Below, piece after piece: positions 8,000-16,827 of a DNA stretch of 64,000 bases. Numbering within the stretch: the first letter of the stretch is position 1; the number at the start of each line of letters is the position of its first letter. The notes under the pieces were generated by a model. That model saw only the letters and a list, made by a program, of their open reading frames with translations. It was not told the origin of the DNA and searched no databases. Source of the DNA: Paraburkholderia podalyriae (lineage in GTDB: Bacteria > Pseudomonadota > Gammaproteobacteria > Burkholderiales > Burkholderiaceae); NCBI RefSeq assembly GCF_014397785.1, contig NZ_VZQQ01000005.1, forward strand, positions 1-64,000. The letters run 5' to 3'. A program made the position numbers and the translations under genes.

Positions 8000-9254
8000 C
8001 TGTGCGCACCCTCGTTTGGAAAGCCGGAACCTTGCATTTGATCAGGTAAAGCGCCATCGAGGCCGTGACGAGAAACTCGGTGGCCAGCGCTGACATTGCC
8101 GCGCCCTGAGCGCCGTAAAACCATACAAGCGGCACGAGGATGGCAAGATTGAACAGGCCGGCGACGATCAGGATCTCGCTGACCTTCTTCTTCATGCCGA
8201 GCGGCAGCATCAGCTGAACGCCGAATACACCGCTCAGCCCGATGAGCAGTGGCATCGGCGCCATCCACTTCAGGACGATCACGGCCGGTTCGTACCCGGA
8301 GCCCATCGCGATACGAACGATCAACTCGGCGCCGCCCCACAGCGCGACCGAAGCCAGCAACATGGACGAGCCCGCCAGGTAAAACATCTTGCGCACCAGC
8401 GCAAACGCCTTGGCGGAGTCTTCGGAAAAGAGCGCCGTCACGCGCGGGTACACCGCGTTGGCGACCGGTCCGAGCGGCGCCTGGGCGACGTTGCGGATCT
8501 TGTCGGCGACGCCAAAGAAGCCAACAGCGGCATCCCCCGCAATAAATCCGAGCACCACGCTATTGGTGGTGGTGTACAAACTGATCGCTGCGGTGGAAAT
8601 GAACGTGTGCCAGCCGTCACGAAGCGTCTCCAGGATCTCCGCCTTGCCCGGCACCATCGCGACAATCATCCGGTCTTTTACGATCAGGAACGAGGCGACG
8701 AGTCCGGCAGCAACCACGCTCATCGAGCTGATCAGCGAGGCGATCCACGTGTCGGCCGGCGAGTGCACCAGGACGAACGTGAGCGGAAGCAGCAGCAGCC
8801 GCGCGCTCAGCATCGAAACGGTAGTCAGCGTCATCTGCTCCAGGCCCTGGAACAGCCACTGCGGAAACAGCACCGTTCCGATCACGACCGGATAGGTCGC
8901 CAGCAGAACCGGCAGCAATTCGCGCAGTCTTGCCACGAACAACGCCGCTAACAGCAGCATCGCGAGGCAGACCACCGCGATCAGCGCCTTGGCGCCTTGC
9001 GTCGCCCAGAAGATCTTCGACACCGCGTACCGGTCATTCTGGACCCGTGCGACGTGGGCAGTCGATGACCAGTTGAAACCGTAGTCGGTCAGCAGTACGA
9101 GGTAGCCAATGATGGCTTGTGCGAAGATGTATGCGCCAAAGTGTTCCGGGCGCAGCACGCGCAACAGGTAGGGAACGGTTGCAAGCGGCAGCAGCATGTT
9201 AGCCGCCTGCAGGATGGTCAGCGCGACGATGTTCTGTCGGAGTGGATTCGCCAT
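7989..9254 (-). CDS. Wzx-type polysaccharide flippase
   Basis: The product has 421 residues and about 12 hydrophobic segments. It begins NIVALTILQAANMLLPLATV and continues PYLLRVLRPEHFGAYIFAQA, the N-terminal pattern of the polysaccharide-biosynthesis (RfbX/Wzx, MOP superfamily) proteins. It would flip undecaprenyl-linked O-antigen or exopolysaccharide units across the inner membrane. It overlaps glf, which supplies a sugar precursor for the same polymer. The 210 bases upstream (9255-9464) carry no clear promoter, but the right copy of the inverted repeat begins there. Confidence 0.88.
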   Translation of the reverse strand: MANPLRQNIVALTILQAANMLLPLATVPYLLRVLRPEHFGAYIFAQAIIGYLVLLTDYGFNWSSTAHVARVQNDRYAVSKIFWATQGAKALIAVVCLAMLLLAALFVARLRELLPVLLATYPVVIGTVLFPQWLFQGLEQMTLTTVSMLSARLLLLPLTFVLVHSPADTWIASLISSMSVVAAGLVASFLIVKDRMIVAMVPGKAEILETLRDGWHTFISTAAISLYTTTNSVVLGFIAGDAAVGFFGVADKIRNVAQAPLGPVANAVYPRVTALFSEDSAKAFALVRKMFYLAGSSMLLASVALWGGAELIVRIAMGSGYEPAVIVLKWMAPMPLLIGLSGVFGVQLMLPLGMKKKVSEILIVAGLFNLAILVPLVWFYGAQGAAMSALATEFLVTASMALYLIKCKVPAFQTRVRTDEI

Positions 9255-9424
9255 GGTTAGACCGTTTTCAATACTTCGATGAAAGTTCAGGACAAGCGCG
9301 GCATAAGCATAAGTCCATCATATATGTCATACGCACAGGGTCACCAGATTTCGTCGTCAGTAGGCGCGGCCCGTTGGGGTACGCAAACGCCGTGCCTTTC
9401 AGAGGGTTAAACGGATACTTCCAA

Positions 9425-9556
9425 CACGCTCTGCGTTATGTGCCAGATGGCGCATTTCGCAGGATCAGTGATGATTGAAGCGTCTCACGAAGCAATAGAA
9501 GATCCATGGATGGATCTTGAGCATGGTCATCGCAACGGAGAGCTTCGGCCGCCCGT
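9425..9556 (-). repeat. right copy of ~130-bp inverted repeat
   Basis: This is the reverse complement of 5023-5153 with scattered mismatches (about 88 per cent by eye). It covers the last 30 codons of a glycosyltransferase remnant and about 35 bases after its stop. Together with the left copy it defines a 4.3-kb inverted-repeat-bounded segment. Confidence 0.8.
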
Positions 9557-9750
9557 CCGCATACATGCCGATCAGGTGCTTCACACGCAGCTTCTTCGAA
9601 ACGCTATATAGGATCGGGCTCGCGAGCTCGTAGCTCGGCGCGGTCATAGCGGCCTGAAACGCGATCGTGCGGTATCCGAAGATGTATCTGAGCCGGAACA
9701 ACAGACGTTTGTAGTCGGACAGGCTCCTGGAAGCTTCGGTTTCTCCGGGC
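9465..9750 (-). pseudogene. glycosyltransferase 3'-end remnant
   Basis: The leftward frame ends with TGA at 9467-9465 and encodes about 90 residues: SLSDYKRLLFRLRYIFGYRT, SYELASPILYSVSKKLRVKH, then DGRPKLSVAMTMLKIHPWIF and YCFVRRF. There is no start and no catalytic part, and before about 9750 the sequence changes to an NHL-like scrap. The tail matches the alternative frame at the 3' end of the glycosyltransferase at 3883, so both tails derive from one kind of gene. The exact family is not recognised. Confidence 0.55.
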
Positions 9751-9784
9751 CAAGCGATGCCCGTTGTTTTGCTCTGCAACTCTG

Positions 9785-10005
9785 ACCTCAATCTTCGTCA
9801 CCATCGTTGCCGTCAAGGCCGTAGCGCCGTTTGTCCCGGCAATCCCAGCGGTGACGACCTGGGAGTCCGGTGATCTTGCGGATCCTGAAACCATCGGCGA
9901 CATACAGCGCTCCGTCACGCCCGAACGCGAGCCCCCTTGGACCCGACAGCATCGCCTGAACCGCGAGACCGCCGTCACCTGCGTAGCCCGCCGCACCAAC
10001 CATGC
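9785..10005 (-). pseudogene. NHL-repeat protein fragment
   Basis: Leftward, GAAGYAGDGGLAVQAMLSGP is followed by RGLAFGRDGALYVADGFRIR, which is one NHL repeat (DG-x-LYVAD-x-RIRKI). Near 9870 a one-base shift is needed to continue as SQVVTAGIAGTNGATALTA, the start of the next repeat. Only about one and a half repeats remain, with no start or end. The product of the parent gene was probably an extracytoplasmic propeller. Confidence 0.5.
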
Positions 10006-10057
10006 ACGAATGGGACATCTCATGACACACACCCTTGGATCTGTCCTGACGCAAGTA

Positions 10058-10079
10058 GTCGACGGAATGATCCGTCGAC
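10058..10079. repeat. perfect 9-bp hairpin
   Basis: GTCGACGGA (10058-10066) and TCCGTCGAC (10071-10079) are perfect inverted repeats around ATGA. A second small stem, GCCCG/CGGGC, follows directly. No T-run follows on either strand, so it is not a clear intrinsic terminator. Confidence 0.4.
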
Positions 10080-10253
10080 GCCCGTAGCGGGCGATCAGCC
10101 GGAAGGCAAAGTTTGAATATAGTCCTTGGCGCGAGGGCATTTGAAACACTGACCCGAAGCGCTGAAGATCTGGCGCGTTTGTTCGAGTGTACGCGTCATC
10201 CAGTTCAATGAGCCATGCGAGAAAACTTCACATGTCCAGCGGGCGAAGCCCTA

Positions 10254-10460
10254 CCGGGCGGTGACCAAGCTCCAAAGCCCTGCGCATTCTGTATCGCTGA
10301 ACGTGTATTGCGGCATCGCTTTCTTCAGCACGATTCCTGTCGGATCGACGCCGACATTCAGGACACGGCAGAACGAGCCCAAATCGTAACGACTCGGCGG
10401 GCCGCCGCGTCGGCGGGTATCGCTGAGAAGATACTGGCTTGTCAACGGGGGCGCAAAAGA
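10254..10460 (-). pseudogene. possible c-type cytochrome C-terminal fragment
   Basis: The leftward frame reads SQYLLSDTRRRGGPPSRYDL, GSFCRVLNVGVDPTGIVL and KKAMPQYTFSDTECAGLWSL. The pattern gVDPtG-x5-MPqY-x-fsD-ecaaLW is that of the distal, methionine-ligand part of monohaem cytochromes c. The CxxCH haem site is missing, so only the tail survives. The call rests on this short match and is tentative. Confidence 0.4.
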
Positions 10461-11233
10461 CGCTGCGTTGTCCGCGTGGCCGTGGCATCCGCCGCTATAT
10501 TCGTTTCATCGATGAACGGTTCGAAGAACGTGAAATCAACGTCAGGGACGCGAATAGCCAGTTGGCACGAAGGGCTCGCTCGACGCAGACCGATGCACAG
10601 CAATGGCCTGCTTATGCAATTGAAATAGAGATCCGAGTGTTTCAAAGGTGATACAGCGCACCAGCCACGTATCAATGATGATGCGTACGGCGAAAACATC
10701 GCATCGCTTCGACGCCATTTCTACGGGTCGAAAAAACCGGATGAAATCGATCTTGAACGGAAATAAGCCAGAACATCTCGATGCACGAGTGCGCAAAAAC
10801 ACTTCTGAAACGTTCGGCGTAGATGTGTCGCAACACGTGCGGCAACCTATTCACAGCGAAGCGTTCACATGTGGGCTAACGCACAGAGCAAGCATGTGCA
10901 CGTTGTGTATTGTCCCGCTGCACAAGAAAGAAGAGAACAATCGGCCACTCTGAGAGTATCGCGAAGATCGCCATAAGCATTACATCAGTGATACTGACTA
11001 ACACGATGCCGTATAAAACGATACGCCGGGCGTGAATATCGAACCGCCGATAGATGCCATTGGCACCGGCTTGCGCGCACCCGAGATACTTGAACCCGAG
11101 CAGCCAGGAGTACGCAGCTTGATCGCGCGTGGACTTGTTCGATGATATTGTTCAAGAACTTCAACTGCCGGATCTTGATGGGCGTTTCGCGCTGATTTCG
11201 CGCGCAAGATCGCACCACTCCGAGGAGTAACTT
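10461..11233. other. region without a recognised gene
   Basis: There are several short open frames on both strands (for example 10542-10802 minus and 10648-10953 plus), but none has a family signature, a good ribosome site or plausible composition. Just before the OsmC gene a 34-codon frame ending at TAA 11228-11230 reads VDLFDDIVQELQLPDLDGRF, but it has no convincing start and may be a leftover. The stretch continues the decay seen from 9.5 kb. Confidence 0.4.
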
Positions 11234-11641
11234 GTGCCGCTCGCCTCCGCTACTTCCCGCCTTGCCGCCGACGCGCCCAACTACGTCGTCGCCATCGAGG
11301 CTGGCCACCACGCGCTGACCGGCGACGAAGGCCCGCACGAAGGCGGCCAGGATCGCGGTCCCGCGCCATTCGCTCTGGTGCTGTCCGGGCTTGCCGCGTG
11401 CACGGCCGCCACACTCCGCATGTACATGCAGCGCAAGACGTGGCCGGCCGCCACGATCGCCGTTGAGGTCAGCCTGCATGCCGATCACGACGGGACCCAG
11501 TACATCCGCCGCGGCGTTGCCGTCGACGGACCGCTTGAAGAGGCGCAACGCGCGCGCCTTGCCGAAATCTGCGAAAAGACGCCGGTCACGCTCTTCATCA
11601 AGCGCGGCACGCGCATCGACACAACACTGCGCATTGCATGA
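11234..11641 (+). CDS. OsmC/Ohr family protein
   Basis: The product has 135 residues, within the family range. It starts at GTG 11234 with GAGGAG seven bases before it. The sequence contains PAPFALVLSGLAACTAATLR, the OsmC helix with the conserved second cysteine (LAACTA), and the C-terminal EKTPVTLFIKRGTRIDTTL. The first redox cysteine of true peroxidatic OsmC/Ohr is not visible in the N-terminal half, where NYVVAIEAGHHALTGDEG and GGQDRGPAPF occupy its place. It therefore belongs to the OsmC-like branch whose peroxidase activity is uncertain. The family acts as cytoplasmic hydroperoxide reductases. It converges with the nucleoside permease gene, 14 bases away. Confidence 0.8.
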   Translation: MPLASATSRLAADAPNYVVAIEAGHHALTGDEGPHEGGQDRGPAPFALVLSGLAACTAATLRMYMQRKTWPAATIAVEVSLHADHDGTQYIRRGVAVDGPLEEAQRARLAEICEKTPVTLFIKRGTRIDTTLRIA

Positions 11642-11655
11642 CTGGCGAAAACGCG

Positions 11656-12723
11656 CTACCGCTGCGGTACGCGGTCGCGCCACTCGCCCCAATGCGTGAC
11701 GATGTCCTGCACGAGCGGATTGCCTGTGAGGAACAGATTGTTGATCGCGATGGTGAAGCCGCCCTGCGACGCGTAGTTGAGCAGATTGTCCGCGCTCGAC
11801 TGGCCCGCATACGGCCGGTCGAAGTCCGAGCCAGCGCGCAGCACCGCTACACGTTTCAGGTCAACGCGATGCGCGCTCGCCGCGCGCGTCAGCGCCTCGA
11901 AGGTGGCGTTGTCTTCCTGCTGCGTCGTGCAATAGGTGCCCTTGCCGTCGGTCAGGATCTTCGTCCATTGCCGCGCGCGCTCGCCGAGCTCGGTGCCCGA
12001 CCACCAGGTATCACCCGCCAGCGTGTCGCACTGGATCACGGTCGGCGGACGGTTCGCGGGCGCATAGCTGTATTTGGCACGGGCAGCCTGCGCCTGTGCG
12101 TCGTCGGTGAGCGTCACGTTGCGCGACAGCGCGAATGCCGCGTTCGAAAGCGCGGGATTGAGCTGGAATACTTCGGTGCGATAGTCGAGCGGCGGCTTTT
12201 GCGTCGGGCCCGTCGTGTTGATGCCGAGATAGCCGGTATTCCAGCCCGGTGGAATTTCGCGTCCGTCGATCTCCCATTGAATCCCGAAGTCGACGAGCCA
12301 GTTCGCCCATGCAGCCGAACCGACGGTCCCCTGAAGCGGATCAATACCAGCGATGCCCGCCACCATGAAGTACGTATGACGCAAGTCGAAACGCGGCGAG
12401 AACGTCAGCGCCATGATCGACGCGGCGGCATTCGCGTGCCCCATGCCCGTCGTCATCACGCAGACCTCCTGGCGATTGCAGTGTACGGCGGGGTAGTCAG
12501 GGGACAGACCCGCGACCGAGATGTCCTGCCACGGTCCGAGATGATCGAGCCACACCTGGCCTTCCGGACCGAACATCGAAATGATCATCACCTTGACCGG
12601 ACGGCCATGCGACGCGCCGTCGTCCTGCGCGAAGCCGTCGTCGGCATGCGCGATGACCGGTGCAACTGCTGCGCCTGCCACGAGCAACGATGAAATTGCA
12701 GCACCAAAAGCACGATTTAGCAT
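11656..12723 (-). CDS. periplasmic purine nucleoside permease (NUP family)
   Basis: The product has 355 residues. From ATG 12723 it begins MLNRAFGAAISSLLVAGAAV with signal cleavage after IAHA. The mature protein has KVMIISMFGPEGQVWLDHLG, MTTGMGHANAAASIMAL, YFMVAGIAGIDPLQGTVGSA and the C-terminal DFDRPYAGQSSADNL, the NUP signatures related to nucleoside phosphorylases. NUP proteins are linked to nucleoside uptake in fungi, and in bacteria they are secreted proteins of unclear biochemical role. ATG 12723 is chosen over 12780 because GGTGGGA lies before it and the signal peptide starts there. It is transcribed divergently from the Rieske gene. Confidence 0.85.
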   Translation of the reverse strand: MLNRAFGAAISSLLVAGAAVAPVIAHADDGFAQDDGASHGRPVKVMIISMFGPEGQVWLDHLGPWQDISVAGLSPDYPAVHCNRQEVCVMTTGMGHANAAASIMALTFSPRFDLRHTYFMVAGIAGIDPLQGTVGSAAWANWLVDFGIQWEIDGREIPPGWNTGYLGINTTGPTQKPPLDYRTEVFQLNPALSNAAFALSRNVTLTDDAQAQAARAKYSYAPANRPPTVIQCDTLAGDTWWSGTELGERARQWTKILTDGKGTYCTTQQEDNATFEALTRAASAHRVDLKRVAVLRAGSDFDRPYAGQSSADNLLNYASQGGFTIAINNLFLTGNPLVQDIVTHWGEWRDRVPQR

Positions 12724-13100
12724 AAGAGGTCCCACCTGATATGTAAGAACTGCGGTTCCGGAATGTGATTCGCGTGCCAATTTTCGACTGACGTCGTGGC
12801 TTTTTGTCGGTGTGCAGCGTGGGACCTGGGCGTGAGCCGTTCAGGTGACTGTGAGTATAGGCAGAGAAAAATGTGAATGGGCAAGCGCCAGCGAATTTCG
12901 ACGCGCACGACACGGCAACGGCGGAGACAACGTGCAGCGACTGACCACCAACGGACAACCGCCGAATACCGAAGCCGAAGAAACGACGCGCGCATCGCCG
13001 CCCCACCGGCGCCTTCGTGTCTTGCACGGGAGTATGCTGGTGTTTCTAGCGGGCGGGCGTATCTGCCACGCCCGTGATGGGACGAATGCGGGAGACGCGC
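12724..13100. promoter_or_regulatory. divergent intergenic region, NUP / Rieske
   Basis: These 377 bases must hold the promoters of both divergent genes. I see a small GAAC/GTTC stem near 12746 but no convincing sigma-70 pair and no riboswitch-like structure. Open frames crossing it on both strands look like chance frames. Confidence 0.4.
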
Positions 13101-14882
13101 ATGGATGTGCCGAATAACGAATTCGTGCTCGTGGGGAGCCTCGAAGAGCTGAGGGCGAAGGAGCGGCTCGTTGTGCAGGGTGGCCATGGTCCAATCCTCG
13201 TCATCCACGATCGCGGGCGCATCTTCGCGCTCGACAATCGTTGCCCGCACATGGGCTTTCCGCTCGAGCGCGGCACTGTCGAGGATGGCATCCTGACCTG
13301 TCACTGGCACCATGCCCGCTTCGATCTGCAAAGCGGCTGCACCTTCGACCTCTGGGCGGACGATGTACCGAGCTGCGCGGTCGAGGTGCGCAATGGCGAC
13401 GTCTGGGTGGCGACCAAGTTCGGTCACGCCGATCCCGCGGCGCACTGGCGTCAGCGTCTTGCGGACGGTCTCGCACACGACCTCGAACTCGTCATCGCGA
13501 AAGCCGTGCATGGTCAGTTCACGGCAGGCGTACCAGTGACCGATATCGTTCGGCAGGTGGCGCTGTTCGGAGTGCAAAACCGTGACGGCTGGGGCGTCGG
13601 TCTCACGACACTCACGGCGCTCGCCAACCTGTTGCCTGTGCTGCCCGCGGACGACGTCTATCTCGCCCTGTTCCACGGCGCACGCCGTGTGGCAGCGGAC
13701 TGCGAGGGCGAGGCGCCCCGGCGCGAACGTGCACCGCTTGGCAGCCGGCCGGAGCCAGCCGTGCTCCGGCGGTGGCTACGCCTTTGGACGACCGTACGGC
13801 ACCGCGAGGCGGCCGAGCGCACTTTGTTGACGACGATTGCCGCTGGTGCTTCACCCGCTGTGCTCGCCGATGCCCTGCTTTCGGCCGGCACAGAACGGGC
13901 GTTCGCCGACACGGGTCATTCGCTCGACTTCATCAACAAGGCGTTTGAGTGCCTCGACCGGATCGGTTGGGAGCACGCATCAGCTTTACTGCCCACGATC
14001 GTCGCCCAGATGGTCGGCGCCCGTGGCGCCGAGGAGTCGACCGCCTGGCGCCAGCCCGTTGATCTCGTCGAGCTGTGTGAGGAATCAGCCGGCCAGATGG
14101 CGCAACTTCTGGCTGACAGTCACACCTTGCAAAGCTGGTCCAACCACGCAGCGCTCGCCCGGGAACTGCTCGACGACGACCCGGCGAAGATCATTGATGC
14201 GTTGAAGGGAGCGATCCATGCCGGCGCCACTCCTGCAGACCTGGGACAGTCACTTGCTTATGGCGCGGCGCTGCGCGTGGCCCGGTTCGGCAATGCTAAC
14301 GAGCACGCCGACTGGGAAACGGCGCACCACGTCTTCACCCATGCCAACGCGGTCCACCAGATGTTCAGGCGGATCGGGACCGAAGGCATCGACGGTAACG
14401 TCGCGACCGCGCGCGGCATCTTGCACGGCGCCATGGCGCTCTACCTTGCTCGCTATCTGAATATGCCACCGGCTTGCATCCCGGGCGAAGGCAACGATCA
14501 GCTAGACGACCTCCCTACCGATGAGAAGTCGATCCACACCGCGTTACTCGACGCCTTTGACCGGCAGCGACAGGTCGATCTTGCGGCAAGGCTGGTAGCG
14601 CGCCATCTCACGCTCGGCTATCCGCCACAGGCGTTGATCGCCACGCTTGCGCGGGCGGTGCTGCGCGAAGATGCGGGGTTCCATGCCTATCAGATGCTGG
14701 AGGCCGGCGTCCGGCAGTTTACTGTGTGGGGCAATACGGACGAGGGCCGGCATATTCTGATTGCGGCCGTCCGCTATCTCGCGGCCCATTCACCGACTGA
14801 ACGCGCGACGCTGCAGACGGCCGATATCGCGCAACGTTTGATGCGGGGCGGCGAAATACATCAGGGAGCGGCAGCGACGTGA
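13101..14882 (+). CDS. Rieske [2Fe-2S] protein with long C-terminal helical domain
   Basis: The product has 593 residues. Residues of about 10-110 form a Rieske ferredoxin domain with CPHMGFPLERG and, 17 residues on, CHWHHARFDL, giving both Cys-x-His and Cys-x2-His cluster ligands. From about residue 130 to the end is an Ala/Leu-rich, clearly helical region of some 460 residues with HEADWETAHHVFTHANAVHQ-like and LGQSLAYGAALRVARFG segments and no recognised catalytic motif. There are several His pairs. Ring-hydroxylating oxygenases do not look like this, since the 2-His-1-carboxylate motif is not evident. ATG 13101 follows GGGAGA by five bases. The gene stands alone. The role is unknown: an electron-transfer head joined to a substrate or partner domain is the plainest reading. 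Confidence 0.7.
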   Translation: MDVPNNEFVLVGSLEELRAKERLVVQGGHGPILVIHDRGRIFALDNRCPHMGFPLERGTVEDGILTCHWHHARFDLQSGCTFDLWADDVPSCAVEVRNGDVWVATKFGHADPAAHWRQRLADGLAHDLELVIAKAVHGQFTAGVPVTDIVRQVALFGVQNRDGWGVGLTTLTALANLLPVLPADDVYLALFHGARRVAADCEGEAPRRERAPLGSRPEPAVLRRWLRLWTTVRHREAAERTLLTTIAAGASPAVLADALLSAGTERAFADTGHSLDFINKAFECLDRIGWEHASALLPTIVAQMVGARGAEESTAWRQPVDLVELCEESAGQMAQLLADSHTLQSWSNHAALARELLDDDPAKIIDALKGAIHAGATPADLGQSLAYGAALRVARFGNANEHADWETAHHVFTHANAVHQMFRRIGTEGIDGNVATARGILHGAMALYLARYLNMPPACIPGEGNDQLDDLPTDEKSIHTALLDAFDRQRQVDLAARLVARHLTLGYPPQALIATLARAVLREDAGFHAYQMLEAGVRQFTVWGNTDEGRHILIAAVRYLAAHSPTERATLQTADIAQRLMRGGEIHQGAAAT

Positions 14883-14982
14883 CGGCTGCCAGTGCAATGG
14901 AGTTGATTGAACTGCACCCAGGGCTTCTACATTGAGCACATGGACGAACGACGACGGCCCCGTGCGCTCGACCATCGACGGT

Positions 14983-16779
14983 TCAGGTCCCGATCGACAC
15001 GTACACAAGCACCATCGGCGCCTTCGAGCCGTTCGGCGTCGCGGCGCGCAAAGGCGCCGCATACGAGCAACGGAAATCGACGAAACGCGACCATTTGAAG
15101 CGCACGCCCGCACCGATGGCAGCGAGCAGGCCCGGGTTGTTCTCCGCTGGCTGGTCGATACGAGTCCACACACGTCCGGCATCGAAGAAAACGAAGGGTT
15201 GCACGAGCGCATTGCTCGCGCCAAATGCAATCGCCGGCGTGCGTAGCTCGGTCTGCACGTTCCAGCCTCGGTCGCCCAGCACGACGTAAGGGTCGTAGCC
15301 TCGCACGCTGGATTCTCCGCCCAGGCCGATCTCCTCACTCGGCAGCAATGTGTTCGGGGTCCACTGGAACGTGCCGTTGGCCGCCAACGTGAAGCCGCTG
15401 CCGAGCGCGAAGGCGCGCGACGCAGTCAGTTGCATGTACACGTAGCGAGCCGTCGCGCCCTGTCGCGCCGCATTGAAAGCGGCGTCGTCGTTGTTGCCGT
15501 CCAGACCGCCCGGACTCGCGACGAGTGTCGCCGATGCGTGGGCCGTGCCGGCCTCGATGGGCTTGCTGATGTCGTAGACCAGCAGAAACTGGTGAATGTG
15601 AGTGTTGGAATTGAATACCTGAAAGCCGCCGAATTCCAGATCGTTGTTGCTTCGCTTGAAGTCGTATCCGAACTGGACCATCTGCGTCGTGTCGTTGATG
15701 GCCGGCAGACGCCAGTCGTAGCGGAAACTCATCTGCGCCGAAATGCCCGTCTGCCCGTACGTATCGGGCAGCCGCGGCGTGCTCTGCGCATAGACGCCAA
15801 ACAACTCGATACTGTCGAGCCAGGGCAACGGCGCCGTGTAGCTGAGCGCATGCGCGATGAAGCGTGCACGGTTCGGGCGGCCTTCGGAATCCGGATTGCC
15901 GCTGAAAAAATCGTTGCTGGCGGTGAATTGATAGGCGACTTGCTGATCGAGACCGAACAGGTTGCCGTAACCAAGCCCCGCAAAAAATCGTTCCCGCCCA
16001 AGGTCCGGCACGCCCGCATTGTCGAAGCCCACGGTAGCGCGAAATGGCAGCCGGTCCTCCGTTTGCAACACGACATCCGTCGTGTTCGCTGCTTCGCCGG
16101 GGGCAAAGACGGCATCGACCGCTCGATAAGGATTCGCGTTGAGCACGGCGAGCCCCAACGAAACCGCCGATTGCGGGATCGGTCCGCCTGGCTCGAGCGG
16201 CATCTCACGCTCCAGCAGTCCGCTGGAAAAATAACGGTTGCCGCTCGTGCGAACGCGGCCCAGCCTGAATTCCGCGACGACGATATGCACAACCCCCGAA
16301 CTGACATCCTGTTCCGGCACATACACGTCGACGAGCGGTTTTCCCGCCGCCCTATATCGCTCGACGACGGCGCGGCGTATCTCGGCAAGCCGTCCGAAGG
16401 TCAGCGGCTTGTCCAGGTCCGCCGCGAAAATCCCCAGGAAGCTCGCATCGAGAACGGGCAGCCCTTGCGCAACGATGCGTTGCTGCTCGTCCGGCGAGAC
16501 CGCTGTGGACGCGCCACTGGGTTCGAAGACCAGCCCGGTGAGCCGCTCGACCGCTATCCGTGTCGCGTCGGCCTGCGTCTGCGCGGGCGGCTTCGGCTGC
16601 GCGCCTGGCGGCGACCGCGGCGCGGGTTGCGGCGCGACATCGCGCCATGCCTGGGCTCCGGCGGGCGCGGATAGCGTCACTGCCGCCGCGCACGACGCGA
16701 TCATCAGGCAATCGATACCGCCCAACGCAGCGCGCCGTCTGCGTGACGGTGCGGTTGCGGATGAGTCTGATCTCCGCAT
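14983..16779 (-). CDS. TpsB outer-membrane transporter (ShlB/FhaC type)
   Basis: The product has 598 residues with a signal peptide ending in SAPAGAQA and a proline-rich linker. The POTRA region follows (PLTFGRLAEIRRAVVERYRA, DVYVPEQDVSSGVVHIVVAE), then a 16-strand barrel with the family's VRGYDPYVVLGDRGW motif that lies in the pore, and a C-terminal strand ending in VLVYVSIGT. It exports its TpsA partner across the outer membrane. It is encoded 48 bases behind tpsA on the same strand (AGAAGG before the start), a normal two-partner secretion operon. Confidence 0.93.
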   Translation of the reverse strand: MRRSDSSATAPSRRRRAALGGIDCLMIASCAAAVTLSAPAGAQAWRDVAPQPAPRSPPGAQPKPPAQTQADATRIAVERLTGLVFEPSGASTAVSPDEQQRIVAQGLPVLDASFLGIFAADLDKPLTFGRLAEIRRAVVERYRAAGKPLVDVYVPEQDVSSGVVHIVVAEFRLGRVRTSGNRYFSSGLLEREMPLEPGGPIPQSAVSLGLAVLNANPYRAVDAVFAPGEAANTTDVVLQTEDRLPFRATVGFDNAGVPDLGRERFFAGLGYGNLFGLDQQVAYQFTASNDFFSGNPDSEGRPNRARFIAHALSYTAPLPWLDSIELFGVYAQSTPRLPDTYGQTGISAQMSFRYDWRLPAINDTTQMVQFGYDFKRSNNDLEFGGFQVFNSNTHIHQFLLVYDISKPIEAGTAHASATLVASPGGLDGNNDDAAFNAARQGATARYVYMQLTASRAFALGSGFTLAANGTFQWTPNTLLPSEEIGLGGESSVRGYDPYVVLGDRGWNVQTELRTPAIAFGASNALVQPFVFFDAGRVWTRIDQPAENNPGLLAAIGAGVRFKWSRFVDFRCSYAAPLRAATPNGSKAPMVLVYVSIGT

Positions 16780-16827
16780 ATCGCGCCTTCTTTATTCGGT
16801 TGCGACGTGGCCACGGGCCGTCGCAGA

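Noticed and set aside
6887..9254. Complete O-antigen or exopolysaccharide cluster
   Set aside because: Only wzx and glf, plus one glycosyltransferase, are intact; polymerase, initiating transferase and export genes are not in the window.
15430..16674. 414-codon plus-strand open frame opposite tpsB
   Set aside because: It is an antisense shadow: high GC in third positions of tpsB keeps the opposite frame open, composition is Arg-rich and no family pattern or ribosome site is present.
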